Positions 22,531 through 35,152 of a stretch of 64,000 nucleotides of DNA are shown piece after piece. The first letter of the stretch is position 1, and each line of letters opens with the position of its first letter. A program made the position numbers and the translations under genes. This DNA is from Ampelocalamus luodianensis (lineage: Eukaryota; Streptophyta; Magnoliopsida; Poales; Poaceae), in the NCBI GenBank assembly GCA_036346255.1, contig CM070629.1, positions 50,900,916 through 50,964,915 on the forward strand, in the 5' to 3' direction. Below the pieces are notes generated by a model, which did not search any database, was not told where the DNA came from, and saw only the letters and a list, made by a program, of their open reading frames with translations.

Positions 22531-25500
22531 TGTAATACCCCAAGTTTATTTAAGTAAGAAGAATTAATTTAGGGAGAAGGGCTAATTAGAAAATAGTTTT
22601 AACAGAAGATTAGAGGGGGGGTTTATGTATAATTTGGACAACTTGGGCTGTGGGCTTCCGGCCCACAGCATTTAGGCCCAAGGGGGAAGGGCAGCCGGCC
22701 ACATAAGAAGGAGAGGGGGAAACCCTAGGGTAGCTATAGTACCACCACCGCACTACACTATTGCGCCACGCTACAGTGCCCACTCGCCCCTAGCTTTCAC
22801 TGCCGGCCAAGAAGGAGGAAGGGAGAAGCCTCCTCGGGTGCTGCCGGCCAAGGAAGAGAAGGGAAGAAGAAGGAAGGGGGAGATAAGGTGTAATATCCCG
22901 TTCAAATATAAAGCATATAAGTGACTAGTACTAAAATTAAAAATAATTAGAAAGGAAAATTTCAGATTTTTGGAAGAGTTTTAGAACTCGGGCCTTTGGC
23001 CCATAACTCTTTGGGCCCATGTGGGGGGACTAAACCCTAGCCTCCAAGTACTGTAGCACGGTACTGTAGTGCCACCGTCACTGTAGCGCGGTGCTACTGT
23101 AGCACTCTCCTCCCCTCCGGTGCTTCCCCTGCAGATTGGTCGACCATAAGGAAGAGAAAATAGAGGGAAGAAGAGAGGAGGGAGAGGGAGAAGAAGAAGG
23201 TTCCTCTTCGTGGGTTTCATCCATCATCTTCTTGGGGTTCTACAAGGGTAAAGGATGCTTTTTTTCGCTGTTTAATTAGTAGAAGATGCGAATTCGATTA
23301 GGATTGTTGGATCGAATTAGTGCGGTTAGAAATCCAGTTCTGTCCAGAAGGTTGTGCGATGGTTTTCGCGATCTTAGAGGCCGAATCAGAGGATCTCATC
23401 TCCTAGAGTTATGTGGGGTTCGTTCTTAGCTTTCAGTGTACGTAAAGATCGCTTACTTCCGACGTACGGATCAAAAGTTATGATAGTTTTCATCCCTGCT
23501 GTCCAGAATCCTGGCGAAAATGAACTGTCAAGTTGTCTTTTAAAATATGATTATGTTAATGGAAGATTTATAGTTTTCACCCAACTAGATTATTGTAACA
23601 AATTTTATAAACTTTCTAGATTGGTAAAGAACACTAAGTTTGGTTTTGCCAATTAGACGTTATGGCTAATATCGTGCTACTGCCTAGATTTGTCGGGTAG
23701 TTCGGACAGAAGGTGTTCATCGGTCTTTTGGAGTTAGATACATACAGAATTCGGGATTTCCACCAGCTAGGTTGTTGTAGATAATTTCGTTACCTTTCAA
23801 ACAAGACCGAGTTTACATTTTTAAGAATTTTAGAGCAAAACTTATGTCACTTTTAATACTGTTGTCCGTTATGGCTTCCTGCTAGAATGTAGTTCAATTT
23901 GAGTAAAGTATATAATTTAAACGTTGGGGTTTTGGGGTATGAGCTAGGAGCGTTGCGAGTAGTGTCTTGATGTCGTGGTTCTTATTGAGTAATTTAATGG
24001 TGTAGGAGGTGAGGCTCCGAGGTTAGCGGCATCATCTTTGCCTCCTAACGCATCGCAACGCTAAAGGCAAGTACATTGACTTTCGTATGATTTGTGAATA
24101 CTGGATGCTTGGTGTTAGTATTGTGTTTTTATTTGATACGTGAGAAGCTTCAATGTTGATGTTCCTTTCATATGTGAAATTCATGTGTTTGGAGATAATG
24201 CTAGTCATTATTCATAAGTTCATTCATGCATCCATTTTTATGTTCCGTCCACGGGAGTGGAGTATCCACGGGAGTGGAGTTTAAAGTCCCATCAATTCTA
24301 GTATGGGCATGTGAGACCCACCATTTCAATGTGGGCAGTTTTGGACACCCGTATGAAACGTTCTTCATACGGGATTTAGATCCCTGTATTTTGTTAAATA
24401 CAGGCTTAAGTGAACACCGACGGGTGTATCACTAGCTATACCGGTATAAGCAGGAGTGCAGTCCATTCATTTCATTGAATCCATTCATTCCATCCATTCA
24501 TTAAACATTCAGAGCTATGTTCATATTCTTTAACGTTGTTGTCTTGTTCATATCTGTTGTATGTTTAATTATTCACTGTACTTGCTGGGTCTCGGACTCA
24601 CTCTTGTTTTGTTTGTTTATTTTAGGTGATCGTTGAAGATGACTCTTTTGGGAGGGAGTAGACACGCACTATTTACTCATTTCACCATATTCTAGTTTCA
24701 ATAATTAGACTTTGTTCTACCTTTCATTCGTTTAGTGATGAACTGTAATAGATGAAATTAAATGTGGTTGATGACTTCCTCTAGGTTATGGTTGATTATT
24801 TCTGCATGTGATACTTGGTCATCCCTTTTGATATGCTTATATGGTTTCAGACTACATTCCTACCATTGTTCTATTAAAAGTTGATCTCCTTATGTCTTAA
24901 TTGGGATATTGTCTAAATTCTTTCGCATTGTGGTTGTATGTTAGATTCTTTAGGTAACATTTTGGCTTACGAATAGCCAAGGTGTTACAGAAGGGATGAG
25001 GGATCACGTGGTGGTTTCTACGTTCTTCAGCGGTTTCTCCAAGGGTAACCCCCAATCCCGTTCGATTAGTCATGTATTCATGTATTTAGGCAATGTTGGT
25101 ATTAGATCTATTTTCGGGCAGTCTGTAGTGTTCTATTGATTTAGGGCTGTTAAATGTGAAATTTTATCTGACCATCTCCTAGAGATTTTTAGGTCACTTC
25201 TTTAGCTTTCAATAGAGTCTTGGATCAGGTCATTTGGATGAGCAGATCAGGAGATATGATTTTTGTAGCGCCGCTGTTCTGTGGTTCTGTCATAATTCTG
25301 ACAGTCAATGTTAATCGGTCATTAGCAAATAGTTAATGAATTATTTAGAAGATCTCACCAAAACTAAAGTTGTAGGTATGTTCGTAAGGTTTTCAAAGAG
25401 CTAAATATCATAATTTTTAGATAAGTGTACTGAAAGATACGTTAGTTTTAGTCTCGCTATCCAGAACCTTTGACAGGATTTAGCAGTTTTAGTAATCTGT

Positions 25501-26770
25501 TTGGTAGGGATACAAGATGACAAAATTTGGGAATCTCACCAATTAGTTTTATGTGGGTAATTTAATCAGATTTTAGGAGAATCAAAAAACACTAGATTTT
25601 AATAAGTATACCAAAAGTTATGAATTTATACGAAGAATATTCTATTTTTGAACAGATCGACATCTATAGAAGTGGGTGTTTTGGGTTGCGCTAGGGAGCG
25701 TAGTTCATCGTGTACTTATTTCTAGCAATGTCTTGTCTAGAAATGTCCTCTTAGTGTGATTGTTATATTTATTCAGGTGGTTTGATTCTGGGGGCAGCAC
25801 CCTCTTTGCATCATCAAGCTTCGCACGGTTGAGGCAAGTACAAATAGTGGTAGAATAATTAAGAGTGATTGTTCATGTTTGCTGGTATTATGTGTATATT
25901 GTCTACTCATGGATGCTAGAATGATGTATATGTCACTGTTCATGAATGCTAGAAGAATTAGTATGCTCTTTATTCATGTATGTTGCTGCTGGCTAATACA
26001 TGTTTATGTTGGATTAAAGAATTGATTCATATGCATCATGTTATCATCTTTCGGGCTTGGTCACGTGGTGACCAAGCATTGATTTTGAGGTCCCCGTCAT
26101 GTATTAGACGGGATTGTGGTCCCCACACTTATGGAGTGTGGGTTTATGGTCCTTGTGCTAGAAGGCACATGCATGGGTATGCATCGACGGATGCATACTC
26201 CGCATTACCGATATATGCAAAGAGAAAAAGAAAAGTTGTATTTCAGCATTTGCATTGCATGCGCATCTGAATTGGTTGAGTATGGAGAGTTGTGGTTGGA
26301 TGAGGATGACATAGCTGTGTATGTTTTTGTCTCACTAATTTGTACTTTGCTGAGTCTTGGACTCACTCTTGTTGTTGTTTGTTTTTTTAGGTACCCCTTA
26401 CGGAAACAACATGCATGGGAGGGAATAGTCATAAGTTTGGGTGCACACTGCCACAAACAATTTATAATTGGTTAAACTTGGAACATACTTTAATAATTGA
26501 GCAAACTACCTGAAGGATTCTCTATTGGTTATTTCTTATGCGTTGGATGTTTTGTAATAGAGTTGTTTAGCAAGTCATGTCTACCTTTATGTTTACGTTA
26601 TAAATTTGATGATTGGATTATTGTTTATTGTTATAAATAGCTGTTCGAACCTCCATTATGGTTAACTATACATAGGATGTTATGCCAAAATTTAGTAAGA
26701 TGTCTTAGTTTTAATTGTTACTCAGTTATTTTAGTAGCATTCTAGGCTCTTGTTGGGCTAGGGTGTTACA
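22531..26770 (+). mobile_element. 3' LTR of element E, interrupted by solo LTR A2
   Basis: LTR sequence occupies 22531-22888 and 24990-26770, about 2134 bp once A2 and its duplication are removed. It matches the 5' LTR throughout. Landmarks are CAAGGGTAAC (25040), GGCAAGTAC (25833), GAGTCTTGGACTC (26352-26364) and GTTTTTTTAGGT (26381-26392). ORFs in 25980-26475 repeat those at 10174-10464 because the LTRs are copies, and are not genes. Confidence 0.87.
22889..24989 (+). mobile_element. Solo LTR A2 (2101 bp), inserted in the 3' LTR of E
   Basis: It starts TGTAATATCCCGTTC and ends AAGGTGTTACA. Flanking bases are TAAGG (22884-22888) and GAAGG (24990-24994), a duplication with one mismatch. Landmarks shared with A1 are CAAGGGTAA (23243), GGCAAGTAC (24066), TATACCGGTATA (about 24438), GGTCTCGGACTC (about 24588) and TTTATTTTAGGT (about 24616-24627). 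Confidence 0.88.
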
Positions 26771-26775
26771 CTATC

Positions 26776-27674
26776 AACCACCACTATCCGCTTCCAATAG
26801 AACAACAATTCGCAAAATGTCAGACCCTGGAGTAACACCCCCAAATCCTCTGTGTATTCTACACTAGTTCCTAGAACAGTAGCTAGTGTACACAGTAAAC
26901 AAATATGGTAACATCCATAATTCACACAACTTTATTAATAAATTATCAAAGTTTATTACATGAAAAGCTCACAAGCCAACAATAAAGAACACAGCGGAAG
27001 ACAAAGAAGAAGTAGTAGAGCTCAGCTAATCTGCCACGGGTAATCGACTAGGTTAGCGGCCTAGTCGTTGAGATTCTCAGTAGTTGCGAAGTCATCCTCC
27101 TCTCAACAATATTTTATTAAGCAAGGGTGAGTACAAAAATGTACTCCGCAAGTTACACCCATAACAGAGTTAATGCATGCATAGATATTTATCAAAGGAC
27201 GACTTATAGGGTTATTTGTGCAAAAGTAATATTTGACATTTTAAATAAAATAACTAAGTTCAAAAGCTCAAGTTTTACAATATCTAAAATTAAGTTTTAA
27301 CTGAATTAATAAATCTAGTGTAGGCACCAACCTAACACTAACTTAAACACGGGCACTAACCTGGAGCTTCAACCCACAATTTTCTCATGGACACCCATCC
27401 ATGTCAAAAACTGATTTATAAAATATTTTGAAAATAAAACCGAAGTCTAATCCATAAAAGGCTTTACTCAGCATGTCCATGACTGTGGACACAGCTATTC
27501 AAATAGATTTACATTCTACAGAGGTTGTACAACTTTACCCACAAGAGATAATCAACTTATAATGTCTGCTTCACACACTTCCGTAGGTGTGTGACTAATT
27601 GATTATCACAAGACCTTTACAATGCGTCATCCCAAAGTAGTCATGCTCGCTAGGGTTTCACCTCCTTTGGATTA
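26776..27674 (-). mobile_element. Degenerate G-like LTR fragment, reverse orientation, left of D
   Basis: From 26818 it reads TGTCAGACCCTGGAGTAACACCCCC, an LTR-like end, followed by a stretch resembling the reverse complement of the G LTR end (TCTGTGTATTCTACACTAGT...TAGTGTACACAG). The palindrome GAGTACAAAAATGTACTC lies at 27129-27146. Further matches to about 7600-7700 of G occur near 27490-27560. The sequence continues at 56255 once element D is removed. No full LTR with both ends and a duplication could be defined. No gene is visible. Confidence 0.6.
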
Positions 27675-30600
27675 TGTAACATCCCAATTTTGGGCTTGTG
27701 TTTCAAATGTAAGAAACTGAGGGGAAATTAAAACTTTTTCTTACATCTTGTATTTCCTGTATGCTTTGGACAATTGTTGTAAAGAGATTATGGGAATACA
27801 AAGATCACAAGTCATTTCGACCCACATCTTATTTCTTCTTAGTCATTCTTGTTCCATCTTATGATAATCTCCTGGAAATAATTTTCCTAAATTCTTGGGT
27901 TGGCTGGGGGCTCCTCTGAAAAATTTCACAATTTTTAGAAGTTGTTTGAATATTGTTGGAGGCCAGTCAAACCTATTCAAAATCTGGTCAAACTGTGGAC
28001 CAGCACCTCGTGGAATTTTTGGAGGAAAATGTATAGCACAAAAACCTATGCAAAATTTATACAAGGTCGATCACCCGGCTAGCAAGCTCCTGTAAAAATT
28101 TCATAATTTTTGGAGTAAGTTTGCTACCTCATTTAAATCCTCAAGAGTCTCAGCTTGTATTTAAAACTCTAACCTGTTCTCACTGTTCCTCGGGTTCGAG
28201 CCAGGCTCGGGCTCGAACAACTTGACTCGGCTGGGTCGACTAACTGCACCGGGGTCCCTTTTAGCGCGCGGTCAATATCAGCCATTGGATCTTGATCGAG
28301 CGGCCCGTGTTCGAGCAACCATTCGGACTGTGCGGTTGAGCTCTTGATTTTGAACCGTTGGATCTCAATCCAACCCTCCAGATTTCGGTGAGCTTTCGGG
28401 CCATCCAGAGGCCTTGTTTAATCGTGGCCGTTCATCTCGCATCTAACGATCGTGGTGCCTCCTTCTGTTCTTCTTCCTCCTCTGTCCCTCCGTGCGCGCG
28501 TGCGAGCGGTGGCAGGTGAGCAGGGCAGGCCTCCGTCGCATCGTGGGACCCGGCAACGGTTCGGAGGCTCACTTTTGCCCATGTCAGGAGCAGCGCTGAC
28601 CTTACCTGACCTCCCCTGCCTTCCCTAGTTTTCTCGCACTGCAGAAGCCTTTTGTCCCATCGCCATTAAGCCTCTGTCCTCGAGCTCAGTCAGCTCTGAG
28701 CTACTTGAGCACCTCCGAGGCTTTCCTCTAGTCCCCTTCTACCTCCAGTCGCCCTCCCAAACCTTTCTCTGTAAGGTTGAGCGCCAAATCTCACCTTGAG
28801 CTCATTTCTGCCATTTCTGGCCGCGTGAGCTCCTTTGGCAAACTTGGGTCCTCCAGTGGTCCTCTTGCCCTAATCTTGTTTCCCTGAAGGCCCCTGGTCA
28901 TCGCAAAGTCGTCCCTAACTCCGGTTTGGGTTGTTTTCACAGGAGCAACTCGGTTCGGAGACTTGCGAGTTGCGCCGTAAGGGCACCCCTTCGTCCCCAT
29001 CTCCGGTGAGGTTCCTCCACTCGATTCCCTGGTTCTGGAGCCTCCTTAGGTCATCGCGAAGTGTTCCTCATCACCCTTTTTCTCTATGATTGCTCAGGAG
29101 CCACTATCGTCGTTGTCTTCCTCATCTCCGGTGAACTGCTCCGCCGTCGGCACTCCTCCGACCTCCTCTGGACCACCCCTGTGCCCTGGTGAGTCCATTT
29201 TAGCCCCGTAGAGCTCGAGCACTTGATAGCTTAGCGTGTAGTGGACCTCTTCGCCGTTTTCGGTTTTCACCGAAACTTGTCCTCCGCCCTCCTCCGGCTC
29301 GCCGGCGTTCTAGGCCTGCTCCGCCGTCGAGAACGCTCCCACTTGGTTCGCAATAGTATTGCGAACATTTTGGCATAATTGGTTAGCGCCGCCGCGGCCC
29401 TGGTCGTCGGCGACGTGCCGGCGACCTCACCGTCGAGCTCTGTACCTTGTCGCTTTTTGTCAAGTCATTGGACCTCCTCGAGTCCATCGTGGCCGTCTAA
29501 GACCTCCCTAGGGCTAGATCTAGACCTTTAGATCGTTTCCGTGAAAACCCTTAAGTGTAAGACCTCCCCCTCATTGAATCTTAGCCGTTTAAGACCACCT
29601 CAAGTCAGATCTGGGCCATAGAAGGTTTTCCCGTGTAATTTCTAAGTCCCTGGACCTCCACCGAGGTCCTCTTTGCAAAATACCTCCCCTTGGTAATTTT
29701 TGCAAAGACCACCCTCGGGGTCCTCTTTGTAAAAAGCCACCCCTGGCCTTTTACGAAGAAAACCCCCGCTCAGGACCTCTTAGGCTCGATCCTGACCGTT
29801 CACGACCTCCCCGGTTTAGATCTGAGCGTTAGATCTCTTTTTGTCAAATCCTTAGCGCTCGGACCTCCCTCCGCGTCGATCTGGACCGTTCAAGACCTCC
29901 CTAGGTCTAATCTGAACCGTGCAGATCTCCTCCCGTTAAAACACTATCGCTTAGGACCTCCCGAGTAGATCTTGGCCATCAAGACCTCCTCGTGTAAATC
30001 CCACCGATCAAGACCTCCCAGGAGATCTTGACCGTCTAGGACCTCCTCCTTTAGATCCGTAGCGTTAGGACCTCCTCCTTTGGTCTAAACCGTTAGATTT
30101 AGATCTAACAGGCTGAACCTCCTTCCTCGATTTAAAGCCTTAGGACCTCCTCGTTCAATCTTGATCGCCCAGACATCCCTCACTTGATCGTGTCCGTTAA
30201 AGACCTCCTCTGGAGATCTAGACCGTTGAAGACCTCCTCAGTGAGATCTTAGCCGTCCCGGACCTCTCTCCGTAGGTTTACCCTTAGGACCTCCCTAGTG
30301 CTCGGGACCGCGGATCTTGATCGGCGACGGCGACCTCTGATAGGCGCGGGGACCTCCTTTGCGTCGCTGCATGCACCGGTCGTGACCGTTGGATCGAGAT
30401 CTCAACGGTCCGGACCTCCCAATGCAGAGGAGGTCTTCCGTCGCGGCGTGCGAGGTGCAGTGCCCTGCGATGCAAGATCGACGGCCCACGACCTCTCCTT
30501 TGTCTTCCAGTTCATTTGGACCTCCCGAGAGCTCGAATTTTCTAAGTCTTTGATTGTTTCAAATTTCAAAAGTGCATAACTTTGTCATTTTAATTCCTTT

Positions 30601-32871
30601 TTGAATGATTCCAGTTGCTGTAGCTCTGTTATAGTATGAACTTTAATCTGGGAATAAATTTAGGCACTGTTATATAGTAGAAAATGATAGGAACTGCAAG
30701 AACTTGTTTAATATGTAATGGTTGTTTAGAAATTCATTGAAAACTTGTAAAATACATAACTTTCTCTCTGAAATTGCAAACTGAGCAAACTCAACCTGGT
30801 AAAATTGGTGCAGAGACATGCTTTAATTTGAACTAGGCCTTGTCTTTATTTATGTTCCTGAGAAGTGATATATGCTAGTTTTAGAACTTAGAAAAATCAT
30901 AACTAATTCATTATAACTCCAATTTGTGCAAACTCAGTTTTGCTGTTGTTAGGATAACCATATCTACCTACCATAAAAATTTCAAGTTCCAGATCATTCT
31001 AGAAATTTTTGCCATGAACAGTAATTCTAATTAATTTAATTAGGATTTTTCAGGCTGAGAGAATTTAATTTGGCCATAACTTTTTCATGCTATGTCCAAA
31101 TGAACTGATTCTTGTTTCTAAAATTGTCTAAAATCAACCTCTAGCTTCTGTAGAAATTTCATGGGATTTGGATGTTCTTTTCTGTTGAGTTCCTTTTGGT
31201 GTTCTTCGTTCTTATCGGTTTTTATCGCCTTTTCGCGTTAGGTTCCGAAGAATTTATTGAACCTGAGCACTCCCCTCTGCAGCAAGAACAAATCCAGCAA
31301 GGCAAGCAGTTTGATCATGTTAATCCCAGTATTTTAAGTATTTATGTTGATTACAACTTCTATGTATGCATTGCTACTTTGTGTTTAACTATTGTCGTTA
31401 GTTGGCCTAGTAGATGCATTTCCTTAGCAAATGATTATCCTCTACTACCATGAGCCTAGGCATTGTTGTGATTTAGAGTTCGTGGATGAGCTCTTGTCAC
31501 TTAGTAGCTTACGAATTAATTGCTTAGCCATGCTTAGCTTCCGGTAGAAATGGGCGGTTATCGACTTGTCGATAACCTTGATCACATAAAACTTATTATG
31601 ATCATGATTTCCACCTTGTGCCATGTCTATTTATGAAAACTAAAACTGAAAACAAAATGATTTAGACTTGGGCACAATGGTATGTTGGTGTGCTTCTGGG
31701 TGTGACTGGAATGGTGCCCGGGTCATTAAGGACCGAGTTACTTGCGCCACCGTACTGAGCATTTTGCGTGCTAACCACACTAGAGGGTATGGGACCTCTC
31801 TTGACTTAGTACTTTGGCGTGTATTGGCTTCGGGTCGCAGGGAGTCGCTGGAGAGATGGAGGTGGGAGCATTGTAGAGTCCGAAAGGCTTCCCCCCCGTA
31901 ACGGGTGGTTGTCTTTCGGCTGGCAATGTAAGTGTATGGGTTTCTATCCATACGAGCGGCTCGGGGTTAATACACAATATTGGAAAACGTCTCGTAGGAC
32001 TTAGCCGTGCCTGCATACCTTCTGAAGTGTGCTTTGTGGCTTAAAGGCGGTGCAAGTGTGGGTACATTGGTACACCCCGCAGGGTTAAAACTATTTGAAT
32101 AGCCTCGTCCTAGGTTATGGACACGCTCGGATACGCCCCGTGAGAACTAGACTACAACCTTTTAATTAAAACTTGATGGGTGGTACGAATCGGGGATTCG
32201 TGCTATGTTGTGGTGACTATTGGGATAGTCACTTCCAGGTGGTTACTTGTATGTATCTTTATTACGCAGTTATGTTGACAACAAAACAGATTTGTAAACT
32301 TGCTTTTAAATGTATTACATTATTGCAAATAAAGTTGGCTTTATGCAAAATGAGACATACAACCTCCACCTAAATAAGCTTGCATGTAGTTTATGAATAG
32401 GTCTGCTATTCCACACGTCAGTCTTGCGAGTACCTTTGTGTACTCAGTTATCTTGCTTAAATGTATTTGTTACAGAGGAAGAAGGTGAGCTTGAGGGGCC
32501 TCACTTTTGTGAGCTGTGCTGTGGTAGTCTTCGTGGCGTCTAGCTTGCCGGCCCGGTCGGTTGCCTTGTGGGTTGGTGTGGCTAACCGGTCGACTTTTGT
32601 TCTAGCCATCTTATGGCACCTTTTGCTTCCGCTGTTATTCTTGTATATTGTTCTATTTGGCCGGTCGGCTCTTTTGTAATAACTTTACTTTATGTATGTC
32701 GTTGTTGAACTTAATGATGTATGTGTATGGAAATGGTGTGTAATTTTGTGATGATGTGCATATGCTGCAATTCTGGGAAGCATATGTCCATCGAGGCTTA
32801 GAATGTTTAATTAGTAACGCTCGAACCATTTGGAGGTTAAGTGTTACTAGTTAAATATTCCGGTCCTCACA
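27675..32871 (+). mobile_element. 5' LTR of element D (5197 bp)
   Basis: TGTAACATCCCAATTTTGGGC...CGGTCCTCACA. It carries a minisatellite (29460-30530), an AAGGCAAGC site (31299), the palindrome GAGTACCTTTGTGTACTC (32428-32445) and an acceptor-like TTTGTTACAG (about 32466-32475). It is very similar to the 3' LTR, but differs in patches where CAG/CTG in one copy reads CG, CGA or TCG in the other. A frame at 31172-31453 reads through SEEFIEPEHSPLQQEQ and recurs at 54548-54763 only because the LTRs are copies. Confidence 0.92.
29460..30530 (+). repeat. LTR-internal minisatellite GACCTCC..AGATCT..GACCGTT (D 5' LTR)
   Basis: Dozens of degenerate units of about 30-40 bp combine GACCTCC, AGATCT and GACCGTT/AACCGTT. 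A near-palindrome sub-array (GGTCCTCTTTGCAAAA) starts near 29663. The array is the reverse-strand equivalent of the ones in B and C. Confidence 0.75.
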
Positions 32872-32874
32872 AAG

Positions 32875-32887
32875 TTGGTATCGAGCC
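32875..32887 (+). other. Primer-binding site of element D
   Basis: TTGGTATCGAGCC lies three bases after the LTR end. It matches the plant initiator-methionine tRNA site TTGGTATCAGAGCC except that the A of CAG is missing. The same missing base occurs in C and in the copia element. Confidence 0.8.
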
Positions 32888-33475
32888 ATCGATGTAGAAA
32901 CCCCTAGCTTGGTCGCCTTTAGGATATTTTGAAAACTTACTTTCAAATAGTTTATGAAAACTTAAGTAAGTTCTCGAATTTTACTCCTTACCTATCTTAG
33001 CTTACTCATCTCACCTTACTCTCACTTAAGTTTTGAAAAAGTTGTTCCTCTCTTCCTTTCAAAAATTAGCCTCTATCGATTAACTTGGTTTTGGGAGAAC
33101 CATGAGAGCTTGGAGAAAGAAATTTGGACAGCTAGCTAGTAATTAGTATAGGAGGTAGGAAATGAGAGGTAAATTCAACTAAAACTTGTGGCGGATAAAA
33201 GGGTAAGAAGTGATATGGGATTAGCTAATGCCTATACTCTATTAGGTGGTTATACCTTGATTTTTGGACTGTTTTGAGCTAGAATTTAGTTATGAAATTT
33301 TGGGTCTTCCCAAACGATTACTCGTTCTTCCATACGGGTTAGTCATTTCGGGAAGTTGATTCGGTGACTTATGGTCTTATGTTCTCTTGTGGCTATTCTT
33401 TGGTCATTTTAATTAAGTTTGGAATTCCGTGCTCTTGGGTCTCGAACTGTTTCTAACTTGTCTTAGTGAAACAGG
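32888..33475 (+). other. Untranslated leader of element D
   Basis: No reading frame of note is present. It leads from the primer site to the gag start codon. The reverse complement of 44290-44726 in element C is similar, which supports a common family. Confidence 0.7.
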
Positions 33476-34500
33476 ATGGCAGGCGGGACGCGTAGTGGTC
33501 GGAACCAGCCAGGTAGTCCCGATGAGGAGCTTCCCCCTCCTCCGACCATGGCGGAAGTCCTCATGCAGATCGAACGCAATCGTTCGGAGGACCGTAGGGT
33601 GTTGGAGGTTATCGCGAGGAACACCTCCACTCCCTCTGGTGCCTCTGGATCTGGAGGTGGTCACCAGTCTCGTGGGGGACTTGCGGAGTTCCTTCGCACG
33701 CAGCCTCCCACCTTCTCCCGGTCCGAGGATCCCTTGGACGCAGACGACTGGCTGCGTCTGGTTGAGCGGAAGCTCAACGTTGCTCGATGCCGAGGAGCGG
33801 GCGGGCACTTTTCGCATCCCATCAGTTGGAGGGTGCGGCACTCTCATGGTGGGAGAACTTCCTCGCCATGCAGCCCGTGGGACACGTGGTCTCATGGGAG
33901 GAGTTCCGACCAGCTTTCCGTCGGGCCCATGTCCCCGCCGGCCTGATGAAGCTGAAGAAGAAGGAGTTCCTTGCGCTCAAACGGGCGCAAGTGCGTGATC
34001 GAGTACCTCCACGAGTTCAACCATCTCGCAAGGTGCGCTCTGTGAGGTGGCCACCGATGAGGCCAGCGGAGAAGTTCATGGAGGGCTTGTCGAGGAGCTT
34101 GGGACAAGCTCTCTATTGTGGACTTCCCGACTTCCGGACCTTGGTGGACAAGGCCATCGTCCGAGCACAAGGCGAAGCGCTGGCGAGTCCATAGCGCAAG
34201 TGGGAGGCCCAGCCGGTCCGCAGGCGGCCTCGTTAGCCCCCGAGTTGGGCTGCACGGTGGCCGTTCTTTGGCTTCACCACCACCGAGGCCTTGGCACCAG
34301 CTCCACGTCCTCCGCAGCCGTGACTCGATCCACGTGCGCTGCGATCCAAACGAGTTGCTCCCGCAACCCCGCGCCGACGTCACCGCTTCATCGCCACAAC
34401 AAGGGCCACTACGCGAGTAGTTGTCCTAAGAAGATGAGCGGCCTCGTCCTAATGGAGGACGTGGGCAAGGGAGTGGTCACCCACCTGACCAGAAGACCCC
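33476..34500 (+). pseudogene. gag of element D, frame-broken
   Basis: Translation starts at ATG 33476 (MAGGTRSGRNQPGS). The first frame runs about 104 residues in sense, with a typical chromovirus capsid lead-in (FLRTQPPTF, then DDWLRLVERKL). Sense then moves to a frame from about 33787 with LEGAALSWWENFL, the conserved tryptophan block of the retrotransposon gag domain, and later to a third frame carrying KFMEGLSRSLGQALYCG near 34072. A partial CCHC zinc knuckle (NKGHYASSCP) is at about 34400-34430; its first cysteines are out of frame. The product would form the particle that packages the RNA. At least three frame changes make this copy non-functional as written; some breaks lie at CG where CAG or CTG would keep the frame. 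Confidence 0.85.
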
Positions 34501-34504
34501 GGGC

Positions 34505-35152
34505 TTGGGGAGCGGCCGAGTCAACCATATCTCGGCTGAGGAGGCACAGGAGGCGCCCGACGTGGTGTTGGGTATGCTCCATGTTAATTTGCGTCCTGCT
34601 ACAGTTTTATTTGACTCTGGAGCTTCGCATTCTTTTATTTCGAGGTCATTTGCTGTTGATTGTGGACTTCACTGTGTTCCTTTGGGGATTCCACTGCTTA
34701 TTCGCTCTCCGGGTTCGGAAATGAGAGCTGACCAAGTATGTCGGGATGTTCCTATCCACATCGAAGGAGTGGGATTCTTGGCGAATCTTATCCTACTCGA
34801 CTCGGCGCGCCTGGATGTGATTCTTGGCATGGATTGGTTGTCCCAAAACTTGGAGCAAATCGATTGTGCCAGGAAGATTGTCTACCTCACCAGCCATTCA
34901 GGTGAACAGGTTGGGTTTTCGCCGCAGTTGCGAGAGCCCCACCTTTTTGCCCTTGAAGCAAAGCCAGCATTGGAGATTCGCGATGTCCCCACTGTGTGTG
35001 ACTTCGCGGATGTCTTTCCTGAACATTTGCCTGGGATGCCTCCTGTTCGAGAACTGGAGTTCGTGATCGAGTTCTCGCCTGTACCGCCCTATTTCAAAGA
35101 GGTCGACGCATGCCTCCTAATGAGTTGGAGGAGTGAAGAAGCAACTAGGTGA
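34505..35152 (+). pseudogene. pol of element D: aspartic protease and start of reverse transcriptase
   Basis: One open frame of 215 codons. The retropepsin active site is VLFDSGASHSFIS, with the catalytic Asp at residue 37. The later LDVILGMDWLSQN is the usual C-terminal block of Ty3/gypsy protease. From about residue 165, DFADVFPEHLPGMPPVREL is the entry to the reverse transcriptase. The frame is lost near 35090, before the polymerase fingers, and resumes in another frame at about 35212. The protease would cut the gag-pol precursor. The ATG at 34505 is only the first Met of this open stretch, since pol is normally continuous with gag in this lineage. Confidence 0.88.

Larger units (their letters stand above)
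8775..26770 (+). mobile_element. Element E: complete non-coding chromovirus derivative with nested insertions
   Basis: Both LTRs begin TGTAATACCCCAAGTTTATTTAAG and end GGGTGTTACA. The flanking five bases are ATATC and CTATC, a duplication with one mismatch. With later insertions removed the LTRs are about 2121 and 2134 bp, which agrees with one original element. The internal part (17442-22530) starts with a degenerate primer site and ends with a chromodomain tail and polypurine tract, but no gag, protease, reverse transcriptase or integrase can be recognised. Four later insertions lie in it: B with A1 inside, F, and A2. It would have depended on proteins from a relative. Confidence 0.85.

Noticed and set aside
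29460..30530. CRISPR-like or satellite array
   Set aside because: Units are degenerate, without constant repeats and unique spacers, and the array is confined to LTRs of one retrotransposon family.
31172..31453. 93-codon frame in the D LTR, with hydrophobic N-terminus, as a small membrane protein gene
   Set aside because: It is inside an LTR and its counterpart at 54548 ends earlier through a one-base difference. The start region is AT-rich. It is noted only as surroundings of the donor-like site.
33413..34383. Minus-strand frames of 160 and 163 codons opposite gag
   Set aside because: They are shadows of the GC-rich gag sequence. The plus-strand frames carry the recognisable gag motifs.
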